From positions 1 through 64,000 of the forward strand of contig CAMBDL010000009.1 of assembly GCA_945865365.1 (NCBI GenBank): 64,000 nt of DNA, written 5' to 3'. Shown piece after piece: positions 8,173 to 16,362 of the stretch (its first letter is position 1; each line of letters begins with the position of its first letter). The notes beneath the pieces are model-generated. The model saw only the letters and a list, made by a program, of their open reading frames with translations, did not search any database and was not told the origin of the DNA. The DNA comes from Streptomyces griseus. Lineage in GTDB: Bacteria; Actinomycetota; Actinomycetes; Nanopelagicales; Nanopelagicaceae. The position numbers and the translations under genes were made by a program.

Positions 8173-10629
8173 TTATGCGGTGCGTACGACTGCCCCCAGT
8201 TTTTTACTTGCCACAGCGGTAGCGGCCTCACGCATGGCTGATACTTCTTCACCCGTTAGCGTGCGGTCAGAAGCTCTAAATACGAGGGAGAAAGCCAGAG
8301 AAACTTTGCCCTCACCAATCTTGTCATAGCGATCAAAGAGGGTGATTGATTCCAACAAATCGCCCGCACCTTCTCGTAGGGCAGAGGTGACGTCAGCCGC
8401 ACTTACAGTGGCGTCAACAATGAGCGCAACGTCTTGAACCGCCGCTGGCATAGTACCGACAGTAGTTGGATTTACTAAAGATGATTCAGGAAGTGCGTTG
8501 AGTGCTACTGCAAAAGCTACAGCTCTGTCAGGAAGGCCATAGGCGGAAACAACACGAGGGTGGAGTTCGCCAGCATGTGCAACAACTGTGCCGTTAATAA
8601 TGAGTTCGGCGCAACGACCCGGGTGCCAAGGAGCTAAATCTGATCGCGCGATACTCCATTCTAAGTTGCAGAGCGAAAGGACGTCTTGGGCTAATGCAAT
8701 GGCATCTTGCCAATTGTATGCCCGTGCCTTGCCTTGCCAATTTTCACTCTCAAGTTTGCCAACCAGTAATCCCGCGACATGGTAACCCTGATTAGGAACA
8801 CTTGCGAAAATCTTTTCAATAATTTTCTGATTTGGACGTTGAGATAAATCGGGAGAAATGGCAGTTTCCAATTTTTGTGAACTTCGGAATATCGAGCCCA
8901 TCTCAAAGATTGCAAAGTCTTTAGCGCCGCGACTGATATTGCGTTGTGCAACTTCAATAAGCCCTGGAAGCAAATGCACTCGCATAAGAGGGAACTCTTC
9001 AGACATTGGGTTTGCTAATTTATATGTCGCTGCGCGCTCTCCTACAAAGCCCATGGCATCAATAGTCGACTGATTTGTAAAAGGAAAACTCTGAACTTCA
9101 GCTAAACCCCTACTTGCAAGCATCGATGCGACAGCGCGGCGGCGCTTTTGTGTAGACGTGAGTGATGCGTGTAAAGGCCGGGGTGGCAAAATAGAGGGAA
9201 TCTTGTCGTAGCCCAGCATGCGCGCTACTTCCTCAGTAAAATCTGCCGCATGCAATAAGTCAGCTCGCCAAGATGCAGGTTTGATTTCAAAGCTCTTCTC
9301 ATCGACTTCGCATCCAATAGTTCGCAAGACTTGAGCGATCTGGGCAGGCTCGATCTCAAAACCGAGGGTTTTGGAGACATACTCGGGATTAATTCTTACG
9401 CTCGACGGATAGACCGGCTCCCCTGCGACAACAGTTGCCACATGCGTCGCGCTGCTATGCGCCGTTAGTAATTGAACGAATCGAGCTGAAGCGAACTGAG
9501 CTAACGATGGATCAACACTTCGCTCTAAACGTCTGGATGCCTCTGACGAGAGTTTATGTCTACGCGAATTCTTAGCAATACATATCGGATCAAAGCGCAC
9601 TGCTTCTAAGGCAATATCTGTAGTCGATTCTGTAATCTCTGAATATGCCCCACCCATGGTTCCGGCAAGAGCAAGTGGCTGTTCATCATCGACGACCATC
9701 AAGTCATCAGGATCTAACTGTCGTACGTTGCCATCTAAGGTTGTAAAGGGCTGGGCTTTGCCTGCGCGCTTAATTGTTAAGCCACCTTTGATTTTTGACT
9801 TATCAAAGGCGTGCAAAGGTTGACCTAGCTCGAGCATCACATAGTTAGTAATATCAACAACTAGAGAGATCGAGCGCATTCCCATCTTCTCTATACGTCT
9901 GCGCATCCACATAGGCGTGGTGGCAGTCGGATCAAAATGAGACATTGTACGAAGATAGAAGACAGAGGCAGTGGCTGGATCAGCAATTTTTGCACTGACA
10001 CCTTTGCCCGTATCAGTAAAAGTTAGATTTCTTAGCTCATCAACTGGATCGATATATGGCAAAGCAAGTGATCCGGCAACTTCGCGTGCAAGGCCACGAA
10101 TACTCAGTGCATAGCCCCGATCTGGATTGACCGCTACGTCGAAAATGACATCATTGATCTGTAATCCCTCAATCGCATCGCCACCTATTGCTACGCTATC
10201 TTTTGGCAACACCATAATTCCGGCGTGTTCGTCACTGATACCAAGTTCGCGACTTGAACAAATCATTCCATCTGAAACTTTGCCGTAAGTCTCACGTGCT
10301 GCAATTTTGAAATCTCCCGGAAGCACCGCGCCTGGAAGGGCTGCCACAATGACATCGCCCACTACAAAGTTAGTTGCACCGCAAATGACAAAGCGTGTTT
10401 GGCCTTCACCACAGTCAATTCCTACATAACGAATGGCTTTCTTGTATTCAGTTATCTCTTCGATTGAGACCACTTCAGCAAACTTCAGTGGACCCTTTAA
10501 ATCATGCCCTTGGCGAATAATCTCTTCGACTTCGAAACCAACTCGAATAAGGGCATCAGATATTTGCTCTGCAGTAACTGCCTGCGGAATATCTACAAAC
10601 TCCTTTATCCAGGATAAGGGCGCGCGCAT
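8173..10629 (-). CDS. pheT: Phenylalanyl-tRNA synthetase beta subunit
   Basis: Large subunit of the alpha2-beta2 class II PheRS, for structural tRNA binding and editing of Tyr-tRNA-Phe. It has 818 residues, normal for the long bacterial form. The N-terminus (APLSWIKEFVDIP) is typical. An EMAP/tRNA-binding domain covers about residues 40-155, the B3/B4 editing domain lies mid-protein, B5 near 405-480, and a C-terminal anticodon-binding FDX-ACB domain occupies about the last 95 residues. The start overlaps the pheS stop by 1 nt (TAATG), giving coupled synthesis of the two subunits. The argC operator begins right after its stop. Confidence 0.97.
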   Translation of the reverse strand: MRAPLSWIKEFVDIPQAVTAEQISDALIRVGFEVEEIIRQGHDLKGPLKFAEVVSIEEITEYKKAIRYVGIDCGEGQTRFVICGATNFVVGDVIVAALPGAVLPGDFKIAARETYGKVSDGMICSSRELGISDEHAGIMVLPKDSVAIGGDAIEGLQINDVIFDVAVNPDRGYALSIRGLAREVAGSLALPYIDPVDELRNLTFTDTGKGVSAKIADPATASVFYLRTMSHFDPTATTPMWMRRRIEKMGMRSISLVVDITNYVMLELGQPLHAFDKSKIKGGLTIKRAGKAQPFTTLDGNVRQLDPDDLMVVDDEQPLALAGTMGGAYSEITESTTDIALEAVRFDPICIAKNSRRHKLSSEASRRLERSVDPSLAQFASARFVQLLTAHSSATHVATVVAGEPVYPSSVRINPEYVSKTLGFEIEPAQIAQVLRTIGCEVDEKSFEIKPASWRADLLHAADFTEEVARMLGYDKIPSILPPRPLHASLTSTQKRRRAVASMLASRGLAEVQSFPFTNQSTIDAMGFVGERAATYKLANPMSEEFPLMRVHLLPGLIEVAQRNISRGAKDFAIFEMGSIFRSSQKLETAISPDLSQRPNQKIIEKIFASVPNQGYHVAGLLVGKLESENWQGKARAYNWQDAIALAQDVLSLCNLEWSIARSDLAPWHPGRCAELIINGTVVAHAGELHPRVVSAYGLPDRAVAFAVALNALPESSLVNPTTVGTMPAAVQDVALIVDATVSAADVTSALREGAGDLLESITLFDRYDKIGEGKVSLAFSLVFRASDRTLTGEEVSAMREAATAVASKKLGAVVRTA

Positions 10630-11636
10630 TACAGACCAACTCCAAATTGGCGAGTAAAACGCAAATCGCCTTCAACGATATCGTGCATATCGGTAATGCC
10701 ATGGCGAACCATGAGTGTGCGCTCTAGACCCATACCGAAAGCAAAGCCACTGTATTCATCGGTATCTATTCCACACGTTGCTAGAACTTTGGGGTTAACC
10801 ATTCCGCAACCGCCCCATTCGATCCAACGATTGTTGAAGAAGATATCTACTTCAGCACTTGGCTCAGTGAATGGAAAAAATGATGGGCGCAACCGTGTGG
10901 TCACACCAGGACCAAACATATGGCGGGCAAAGTTATCTAAAGTTCCCTTTAAATGTGCCATGGTGATGCCTTTATCAATAACCAAACCTTCAACTTGATG
11001 GAATACAGGGCTATGAGTTGCATCTAACTCGTCGGCACGAAAGGTACGTCCAGGGCATATGACATAGATTGGTGGGGTCTGGGTGAGCATGGTTCGAATC
11101 TGAACAGGAGACGTATGAGTGCGCAACACCATCCCCGATTCAATGGGTTCAACGAAAAAAGTATCTTGCATCGTTCGTGCGGGATGATCTGCAGGGATAT
11201 TAAGCGCATCGAAGTTGAGCCAGCCAGATTCAAGTTCAGGGCCTTCTTCAACTGCATAACCTTGTTCTATAAAGAAATCTGAAACCTCATTCTTGATGAT
11301 AGAAATCGGGTGAAGTCCTCCGCGATGTGCGCGGTCAACTGGCAACGTAATATCGACTACCTCTTCAAGTAAGACTTTACGATCGCGCGCAGCCTCTAAT
11401 AGAGCTGTTGCCGCAGCTAGCGCTTCAGCGATGGAGGCTTTAGCGTCACCGATTAACTTTCCAAAACTGGCCTTTTCATCGGGCGACATGGAACCTAAGG
11501 CACGGGATGCCAATGCGATTGGCGATTTATCACCTGAGTGTGCAAGACGAGTGATTTTGAGAGAGTCTAAATCAGGTGCACCAGAGAAAGCCCGACGGGC
11601 ATCATCTATCCACGTAGCGATTTCTTGGGGCTGCAT
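10629..11636 (-). CDS. pheS: Phenylalanyl-tRNA synthetase alpha subunit
   Basis: Catalytic subunit of PheRS. The class II core is clear: the motif 2 region (CPGRTFRADELDATHSP), then FFPFTEPSAEVD, and the motif 3 segment GFAFGMGLERTLMVRHGI near the C-terminus. An N-terminal coiled coil spans roughly the first 90 residues. I place the start at the ATG at 11636 (335 residues, MQPQEIATW). An in-frame TTG at 11684 would add 16 residues and overlap the upstream methyltransferase. A TAGACT element (11644-11649) ends 7 nt before the ATG, so pheS may have its own leaderless transcript besides readthrough from infC. Confidence 0.95.
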   Translation of the reverse strand: MQPQEIATWIDDARRAFSGAPDLDSLKITRLAHSGDKSPIALASRALGSMSPDEKASFGKLIGDAKASIAEALAAATALLEAARDRKVLLEEVVDITLPVDRAHRGGLHPISIIKNEVSDFFIEQGYAVEEGPELESGWLNFDALNIPADHPARTMQDTFFVEPIESGMVLRTHTSPVQIRTMLTQTPPIYVICPGRTFRADELDATHSPVFHQVEGLVIDKGITMAHLKGTLDNFARHMFGPGVTTRLRPSFFPFTEPSAEVDIFFNNRWIEWGGCGMVNPKVLATCGIDTDEYSGFAFGMGLERTLMVRHGITDMHDIVEGDLRFTRQFGVGL

Positions 11637-11661
11637 AGAGTTAAGTCTATCGGGTGCGAGT

Positions 11662-12447
11662 TTAGGAAGCCTGCATATGTGCAAGGTGATACATGACGAT
11701 TGACGCGGCCGCTGAAAGATTCAGGCTTTCTGCATCACCGGGCATTGGGATGCTAACGACCTTAATGCCCAATGTAGATTGAACGGTCGAAAGTCCTCGT
11801 GCTTCATTACCAAAGATCGCTACGGTGTCCCCTACTACAGTCATCGACGAAAGAGACTGCGTTCCATCGGCACCTAAAGAAAAGCTGTGTAGTTTCGGAT
11901 CAGAGAGTAAATCCGTCAGTAGAACTCCTTCAAACACTGGAATGTGCCACAGTGATCCGGCAGTACTTCTTACAACTTTTGGCGAATACATATCAACGCT
12001 TCCAGGTGATGTGATGACGGCATCCATTCCGAAGGCATCGGCCGAACGCAGAATAGTTCCAGCATTTCCAGGATCTTGTACTTCTGATAAATAGATAAAT
12101 TTACGTTTTCCGTTTAAAGGCAACACACTAAGTTCTACTTGGGGTATGGCACAAATGGCAAGGATTCCCTGTGGAGTAATGGTCTCACTCATCGCCCTCA
12201 TTACTTCGTCAGTGACATCAAAGGTATTGACTAATGAAAGATCGGTTAGCTCATCTAGTTTGACCCGTGCAGATGGCGTTAGATAAAGCGATTGAATCTT
12301 TGGTCCATTTTTTGAAACAATGGCTTCACGAAAACACTGAAAACCTTCAGCGACAAACTCCCCTGCGGCTTTACGTTCTTTCACGCCTCGGGATGAAATA
12401 AGAGCCTTAACCCGCGCAATATGTGGCGAGTTAAGGCTCTCAATCAT
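11662..12447 (-). CDS. TrmH/SpoU-family RNA 2'-O-methyltransferase
   Basis: SPOUT-class methyltransferase that uses S-adenosylmethionine, 261 residues. An N-terminal substrate-binding domain covers about residues 1-90. The knot domain carries the three SpoU motifs: EVQDPGNAGTILRSADAF, then IFGNEARGLS, and SIPMPGDAESLNLSAAASI near the end. The position between rplT and pheS is the same as for the TsnR-like gene in mycobacteria and Streptomyces, pointing to rRNA as the substrate. The exact nucleotide target, or a tRNA target, cannot be read from sequence. The next frame starts 25 nt downstream. Confidence 0.9.
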   Translation of the reverse strand: MIESLNSPHIARVKALISSRGVKERKAAGEFVAEGFQCFREAIVSKNGPKIQSLYLTPSARVKLDELTDLSLVNTFDVTDEVMRAMSETITPQGILAICAIPQVELSVLPLNGKRKFIYLSEVQDPGNAGTILRSADAFGMDAVITSPGSVDMYSPKVVRSTAGSLWHIPVFEGVLLTDLLSDPKLHSFSLGADGTQSLSSMTVVGDTVAIFGNEARGLSTVQSTLGIKVVSIPMPGDAESLNLSAAASIVMYHLAHMQAS

Positions 12448-12455
12448 ATGAATTA

Positions 12456-12815
12456 TTAAGCAGAGATGAGGCTCTTGCGAGCTACATCTACAAGAGTCTT
12501 AAATGTCGCTGGATCATTAGTCGCTAAATCTGAAAGTACGCGACGATCAACTTCTACTCCAGCAGCCTTAAGGCCTTGAATGAAACGGTTGTACGTTAAC
12601 CCGTGTGCACGGCAGCCAGCATTAATACGCTGAATCCAGAGACGACGGAAATCACCTTTCTTGTCTTTGCGATCATTGAAGGCATAGACCATTGAGTGCG
12701 TGACTTGCTCCTTGGCCTTAGTGAAAAGGCGTGAGCGCTGTCCGCGATATCCGCTAGCCCGCTCTAATGTTGTGCGACGCTTTTTAGCTGCGTGAACTCC
12801 ACGTTTTACTCTCAT
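12456..12815 (-). CDS. rplT: 50S ribosomal protein L20
   Basis: L20, a 119-residue basic protein needed early in 50S assembly that binds 23S rRNA domain II. The family N-terminus ([21 protein letters not shown]) and the block [16 protein letters not shown] are unmistakable. It is the third gene of infC-rpmI-rplT, an order conserved across bacteria. It starts 14 nt after rpmI. In other phyla L20 represses this operon by binding its mRNA; no obvious L20 mimic is seen between the genes here. Confidence 0.98.
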   Translation of the reverse strand: MRVKRGVHAAKKRRTTLERASGYRGQRSRLFTKAKEQVTHSMVYAFNDRKDKKGDFRRLWIQRINAGCRAHGLTYNRFIQGLKAAGVEVDRRVLSDLATNDPATFKTLVDVARKSLISA

Positions 12816-12829
12816 TTAATTCACGTCCC

Positions 12830-13027
12830 TTACTTCAAGCCAAGCATACGCTTGGCTGTCATTGTTACGGTTGGCTTTGCTGACTGCTCTGTAGAGAGAC
12901 GACGGGTAACTCGAGAAGACTTGCGCTCAAGTAAGTGGCGCTTTCCAGCGCGCTCGTGCATGATCTTTCCAGTACCTGTGACGCGAAAAGTCTTCTTCGC
13001 ACCACTATGAGTCTTCATCTTTGGCAT
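12830..13027 (-). CDS. rpmI: 50S ribosomal protein L35
   Basis: L35, a 65-residue basic ribosomal protein. It has the typical N-terminus [20 protein letters not shown] and the basic [11 protein letters not shown] segment. It sits 2 nt after infC and 14 nt before rplT, so the three genes are read together. Length and sequence are normal for the family. Confidence 0.98.
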   Translation of the reverse strand: MPKMKTHSGAKKTFRVTGTGKIMHERAGKRHLLERKSSRVTRRLSTEQSAKPTVTMTAKRMLGLK

Positions 13028-13029
13028 CT

Positions 13030-13620
13030 TTATGCTCCATCCATTGTCTCTGCTGCGGCGAGGGCTTTCGCCTTACGCGCAGCTTTTGCTTCAGCAACCG
13101 CTTCGGTCTTTTTCTTTGTAGGTCCTAAAACCATTGTCATATTTCGTCCCTCTTGTTTAGGGGCAAATTCAATGAATCCAAACTCTGCAATATCTTCTGC
13201 AAGACGTTGCAACATTTTGTATCCAAGCTCTGGACGCGTTTGCTCGCGACCTCGAAACTTCATAGTCACCTTTACTTTGTCGCCGCCCTTTAAAAACTTT
13301 TCAACTTGAGTACGCTTTGTCTCATAGTCGTGAGTTTCAATCTTGGGCGTCAAGCGCACTTCCTTCACCACAATGTGGGTCTGGTTCTGTCGCGCCTCCC
13401 GGGCCTTCTGTGCGATCTCGTACTTATATTTTCCGAAATCCATGATCTTGCATACGGGAGGATTGGCCTCTGCTGCGATCTCAACTAAGTCAAGACCTAC
13501 TTCATCGGCCATTCTTAACGCGGTATCGATATCGACTACTCCCACTTGTTCTCCGGTGTGCCCGATTAAACGAATGTGAGGCGTACGAATTCGATCATTG
13601 ATGCGCGGTTCTGTGCTGAC
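13030..13620 (-). CDS. infC: Translation initiation factor IF-3 (probable GTC start)
   Basis: IF3 binds the 30S subunit and checks start codons. The N-domain ([19 protein letters not shown], then [20 protein letters not shown]), the linker, and the C-domain ([27 protein letters not shown]) are all present. The conserved N-terminus is VSTEPRIND, and AAGGAG lies 6 nt upstream of its first codon, GTC at 13618-13620. That yields 196 residues, the family norm. The frame is open to an ATG at 13701, but the 27 extra residues have no homology I recognise and no ribosome-binding site. IF3 genes are known for non-AUG starts such as AUU that allow autoregulation. Confidence 0.93.
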   Translation of the reverse strand, partial: VSTEPRINDRIRTPHIRLIGHTGEQVGVVDIDTALRMADEVGLDLVEIAAEANPPVCKIMDFGKYKYEIAQKAREARQNQTHIVVKEVRLTPKIETHDYETKRTQVEKFLKGGDKVKVTMKFRGREQTRPELGYKMLQRLAEDIAEFGFIEFAPKQEGRNMTMVLGPTKKKTEAVAEAKAARKAKALAAAETMDGA

Positions 13621-13836
13621 TGTGTGCTCCTTCGGTTCGGTAAACGCTTGTGGTGTGACAGCGCTACAAAAAGAAAACCGCAAGGAGAAAGAGAAGTACA
13701 TCTCTGAATCCGACGAACCAGATCACTATAACTAGCGATGTAGGTGGGAGCGGTAACTCCTCTTGCAGTGAGCTTTTAGACCACTGGTCTGTCCCCAAGG
13801 ATACCTGCTAGGTGCCTATTTGAAGAAATCGGGGTT
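13621..13836 (-). promoter_or_regulatory. infC 5' leader and candidate promoter
   Basis: Between fabI and infC lie a -10-like TATAGT (13725-13730, no clear -35), a hairpin GGAG-TTACCG-CTCC just upstream of it, and a 13-bp palindrome AGACCACTGGTCT at 13778-13790. A transcript from the -10 would carry a leader of roughly 100 nt before the GTC start. Function is inferred; no known riboswitch is recognised. Confidence 0.4.
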
Positions 13837-14607
13837 TTAAGCGCCCATGGCGTGCAGTCCGCCATCAACATGGATAATTTCACCCGTTGTTTTAGGGAAC
13901 CAGTCGGAGAGGAGGGCGACAGTGGCCTGAGCTGCAGGGACAGGATCACTCACATCCCATGCCAAAGGTGAGCGCTCGTTCCATGTCTTTTCAAACTCAT
14001 CAAATCCTGGAATTGATTTAGCGGCCATAGTTCGAATCGGACCGGCTGCAATTAAGTTCACACGAATGTTTTCAGCACCTAAATCTCTAGCAAGATAGCG
14101 TGAAGTCGATTCAAGAGCTGCCTTTGCTACTCCCATCCAGTCATACTTGGGCCAGGCAACTGAAGCATCAAAATCTAAACCAACCACTGATCCCCCACCG
14201 TTAAATAATGGGCGCGCAGCCATCGTTAATGATTTGAGTGAAAAGGCTGATACATGAAGTGCAGTTGCAACATCCTCCCACTGGGTATGTAAGAAATTAC
14301 CACCGAGTGCGGCTTCAGGTGCAAAGCCAATCGAGTGAACTACTCCATCTAATCCATCTGGAAAATGTTCGCGGATACGCGACTCTAATGCGGCTAAATC
14401 ATCATTATTTGTAACATCGAGTTCGATAATCGCTGCCGGCTTTGGCAGGCGCGCAGAGATTCGCGTCGTTAGTGAAAGCACTCGGCCATAAGAGGATAGA
14501 ACTACATCTGCACCCTCTTCTTGGGCGATACGTGCAATATGAAATGCAATCGATGCATCAGTTAAGACGCCTGTGACCAAAATCTTCTTACCTTCAAGAA
14601 TGCCCAT
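13837..14607 (-). CDS. fabI: Enoyl-[acyl-carrier-protein] reductase (NADH)
   Basis: Short-chain dehydrogenase/reductase that reduces the trans-2-enoyl-ACP double bond, the last step of each type II fatty acid elongation cycle. It has 256 residues. The FabI-type cofactor motif GVLTDASIAFHIA replaces the usual TGxxxGIG, and the catalytic pair is in YDWMGVAKAAL (Tyr-x6-Lys). It overlaps fabG by 1 nt (TAATG), the same arrangement as mabA-inhA in mycobacteria. It is the family inhibited by isoniazid and triclosan; no prediction of sensitivity is made here. Confidence 0.95.
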   Translation of the reverse strand: MGILEGKKILVTGVLTDASIAFHIARIAQEEGADVVLSSYGRVLSLTTRISARLPKPAAIIELDVTNNDDLAALESRIREHFPDGLDGVVHSIGFAPEAALGGNFLHTQWEDVATALHVSAFSLKSLTMAARPLFNGGGSVVGLDFDASVAWPKYDWMGVAKAALESTSRYLARDLGAENIRVNLIAAGPIRTMAAKSIPGFDEFEKTWNERSPLAWDVSDPVPAAQATVALLSDWFPKTTGEIIHVDGGLHAMGA

Positions 14608-15311
14608 TAGTGTCCCATTCCTAATCCGCCATCAACGGGAATAACTGCTCCAGTTATATAGCTGGCTTGTGGTGATGCAATAAATGTAACAACATCTGCA
14701 ATTTCAGCTGCTGTGCAAAATCTCCCCAATGGAACTGCGCTAGCAATTTCATTGCGACGTTTTTCATCCAATGTTGACGTCATATCTGTCTCAACAAATC
14801 CAGGTGCAATAACATTTGCCGTAATTGAGCGGCTGCCGAGTTCGCGGGCAAAAGAACGCGCCATTCCAACAAGGCCTGCTTTACTTGCAGCGTAGTTAAC
14901 TTGGCCGGCAGATCCGGCAGCACCTACAACAGAGCCAATAAATATTAGCCGCCCACGCTTTAACTTAAGTAAGCCTCGTGTTGCACGACGGGCGACTCGA
15001 AATGCCCCGGTGAGATTTGCATCGATAACACCTTCAAAATCCTCATCGCTCATTCGCATAACTAGGCCATCTTTAGTTATCCCGGCATTTGCGATAATTA
15101 TTTCTGGAACTCCCCACGTTGCTTCAATGAGATCAAATCCCGCATCGACGCTTGCACTAGAGGTCACATCCATCTGTACGCTCTTGAAATCACTAGGTGC
15201 GACTCCAGAGCGATAAGTCACAACAACATCATGTCCAGCGTTTTTCAAGGCGCTAGCAACAGCTAGCCCTATCCCACGATTCCCACCGGTTACTAGGGCT
15301 AGTGAACTCAT
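14607..15311 (-). CDS. fabG: 3-oxoacyl-[acyl-carrier-protein] reductase
   Basis: NADPH-dependent short-chain dehydrogenase reducing 3-oxoacyl-ACP in fatty acid synthesis. The 234-residue protein has GGNRGIGLA (residues 9-17), an NAG motif (IIANAGIT) and the catalytic YAASKAG. Many SDR enzymes share these features, but the coupling to fabI supports FabG. The start is leaderless: TAGATT ends 7 nt before the ATG. Its promoter region is shared with the divergent DUF3099 gene. Confidence 0.92.
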   Translation of the reverse strand: MSSLALVTGGNRGIGLAVASALKNAGHDVVVTYRSGVAPSDFKSVQMDVTSSASVDAGFDLIEATWGVPEIIIANAGITKDGLVMRMSDEDFEGVIDANLTGAFRVARRATRGLLKLKRGRLIFIGSVVGAAGSAGQVNYAASKAGLVGMARSFARELGSRSITANVIAPGFVETDMTSTLDEKRRNEIASAVPLGRFCTAAEIADVVTFIASPQASYITGAVIPVDGGLGMGH

Positions 15312-15318
15312 ATGCGCA

Positions 15319-15346
15319 AATCTAGTGGCTACCGATAGGTAATCAA
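15319..15346 (-). promoter_or_regulatory. fabG-fabI promoter (leaderless)
   Basis: Minus-strand -35 TTGATT (15341-15346), 16-bp spacer and -10 TAGATT (15319-15324), with 7 nt to the fabG ATG. The spacing predicts an mRNA that starts at the ATG. Confidence 0.65.
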
Positions 15347-15372
15347 AAGATGCAACGCCATCTTTGCAGCAT

Positions 15373-15378
15373 TAGGCT
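15373..15378 (+). promoter_or_regulatory. -10 element for DUF3099 gene (leaderless)
   Basis: TAGGCT ends 6 nt before the ATG at 15385, matching the leaderless spacing seen at argC, ctaA and coaE. No clear -35 is visible. Confidence 0.45.
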
Positions 15379-15384
15379 TATGGC

Positions 15385-15657
15385 ATGGCAAATGAGAAGG
15401 AAATCTTCGACATAACTAGCGCACCCAAAGCTCTCAGTGCCGATCAATCCGCGCGTCAAAAGCGGTATTTCATCTCAATGATGGTGCGTACGGTGTGCTT
15501 TGTGCTTACAGTTATTTTACCTAGCCCTTATCGCTGGATCGCTCTTCTAGGTGCAGTTGCTCTTCCTTACTTTGCCGTAGTCATTGCAAATGCCGGGCGT
15601 GAAAGCTTTTCACCTGGCGCCAATATTCGTGAAGAAAAACCGCGCTCCCTTTCTTGA
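15385..15657 (+). CDS. DUF3099 family membrane protein
   Basis: A 90-residue protein of the actinobacterial DUF3099 family; no function is established. The N-terminal 25 residues are soluble. Two hydrophobic segments, about residues 31-46 and 50-69, are separated by a short SPYRW turn, so both ends probably face the cytoplasm. The tail is charged. It is divergent from fabG and 15 nt upstream of the SURF1 gene on the same strand, so the two are probably cotranscribed, a neighbourhood also seen in other Actinobacteria. Confidence 0.8.
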   Translation: MANEKEIFDITSAPKALSADQSARQKRYFISMMVRTVCFVLTVILPSPYRWIALLGAVALPYFAVVIANAGRESFSPGANIREEKPRSLS

Positions 15658-15672
15658 CATAATATTACGAGC

Positions 15673-16362
15673 ATGCAACGTGAACCCTGGGCGATATTTA
15701 AATCTCTTATCGCAGTATTTTTGATTGTGGGATGCTTATGGGCTGCTCAATGGCAATACCATCGTGGAGTAGATCGACATGCACGTAACTCAATGATTGA
15801 AGCTCATATTGATCTCGCTCCGATTTCACTTGAATCAGCCCACACTGCTCCCGCTAAGTTTGAATGGCAGAGCGTAACGACCGCTGGAGTATTTAATCCT
15901 GAACACCAAATACTTTTGCGCAATCGATATTCCGAAGGAACCTATGGATTTGAGGTCCTCACACTCTTCACCTCACAACAGAAGCAACGTTTCTGGGTAG
16001 ATCGTGGGTGGGTTCAAGCCGGCAAGACTGCTTCTACTCCCCCAGAGATTTCCCCGGTGCCAACAGGAATAGTGGAGATAACTGGCAGATTACGTTTGGA
16101 CTCCTCCCTGCCACAAGGAGCATTCTTTGCGATTCCGGCACGTGGAGATACTTTGGTCCGAGAGTTAAATGCACAGTCGCGCATGCAGACTGAGAATTTC
16201 TATATCGATTTACTCAGCGGCTCTGATAAATCTCTCACTCCATCAGTTACCGCGCAGCTACCAGAACTAAGCGATGGACCTCATATGGCATATGCACTTC
16301 AGTGGCTATTTTTTACCGGCCTAGTCGTCTACGGACGAATTCTAATTCGCAGAGCCCGTTAG
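15673..16362 (+). CDS. SURF1 family cytochrome oxidase assembly protein
   Basis: SURF1/SHY1 proteins help assemble aa3-type cytochrome c oxidase, probably around heme A insertion. The 229-residue protein has the expected two-helix layout: an N-terminal membrane segment (about residues 10-26) and a C-terminal one (about 205-225) flanking an extracytoplasmic domain. The family-like segments GxxxxxWQxxR (as CLWAAQWQYHRG) and FWVDRGWV are visible. With ctaA also in the window, aerobic respiration through a heme-A oxidase is implied. Its last 21 nt overlap the 3' end of the convergent ABC exporter gene. Confidence 0.88.
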   Translation: MQREPWAIFKSLIAVFLIVGCLWAAQWQYHRGVDRHARNSMIEAHIDLAPISLESAHTAPAKFEWQSVTTAGVFNPEHQILLRNRYSEGTYGFEVLTLFTSQQKQRFWVDRGWVQAGKTASTPPEISPVPTGIVEITGRLRLDSSLPQGAFFAIPARGDTLVRELNAQSRMQTENFYIDLLSGSDKSLTPSVTAQLPELSDGPHMAYALQWLFFTGLVVYGRILIRRAR

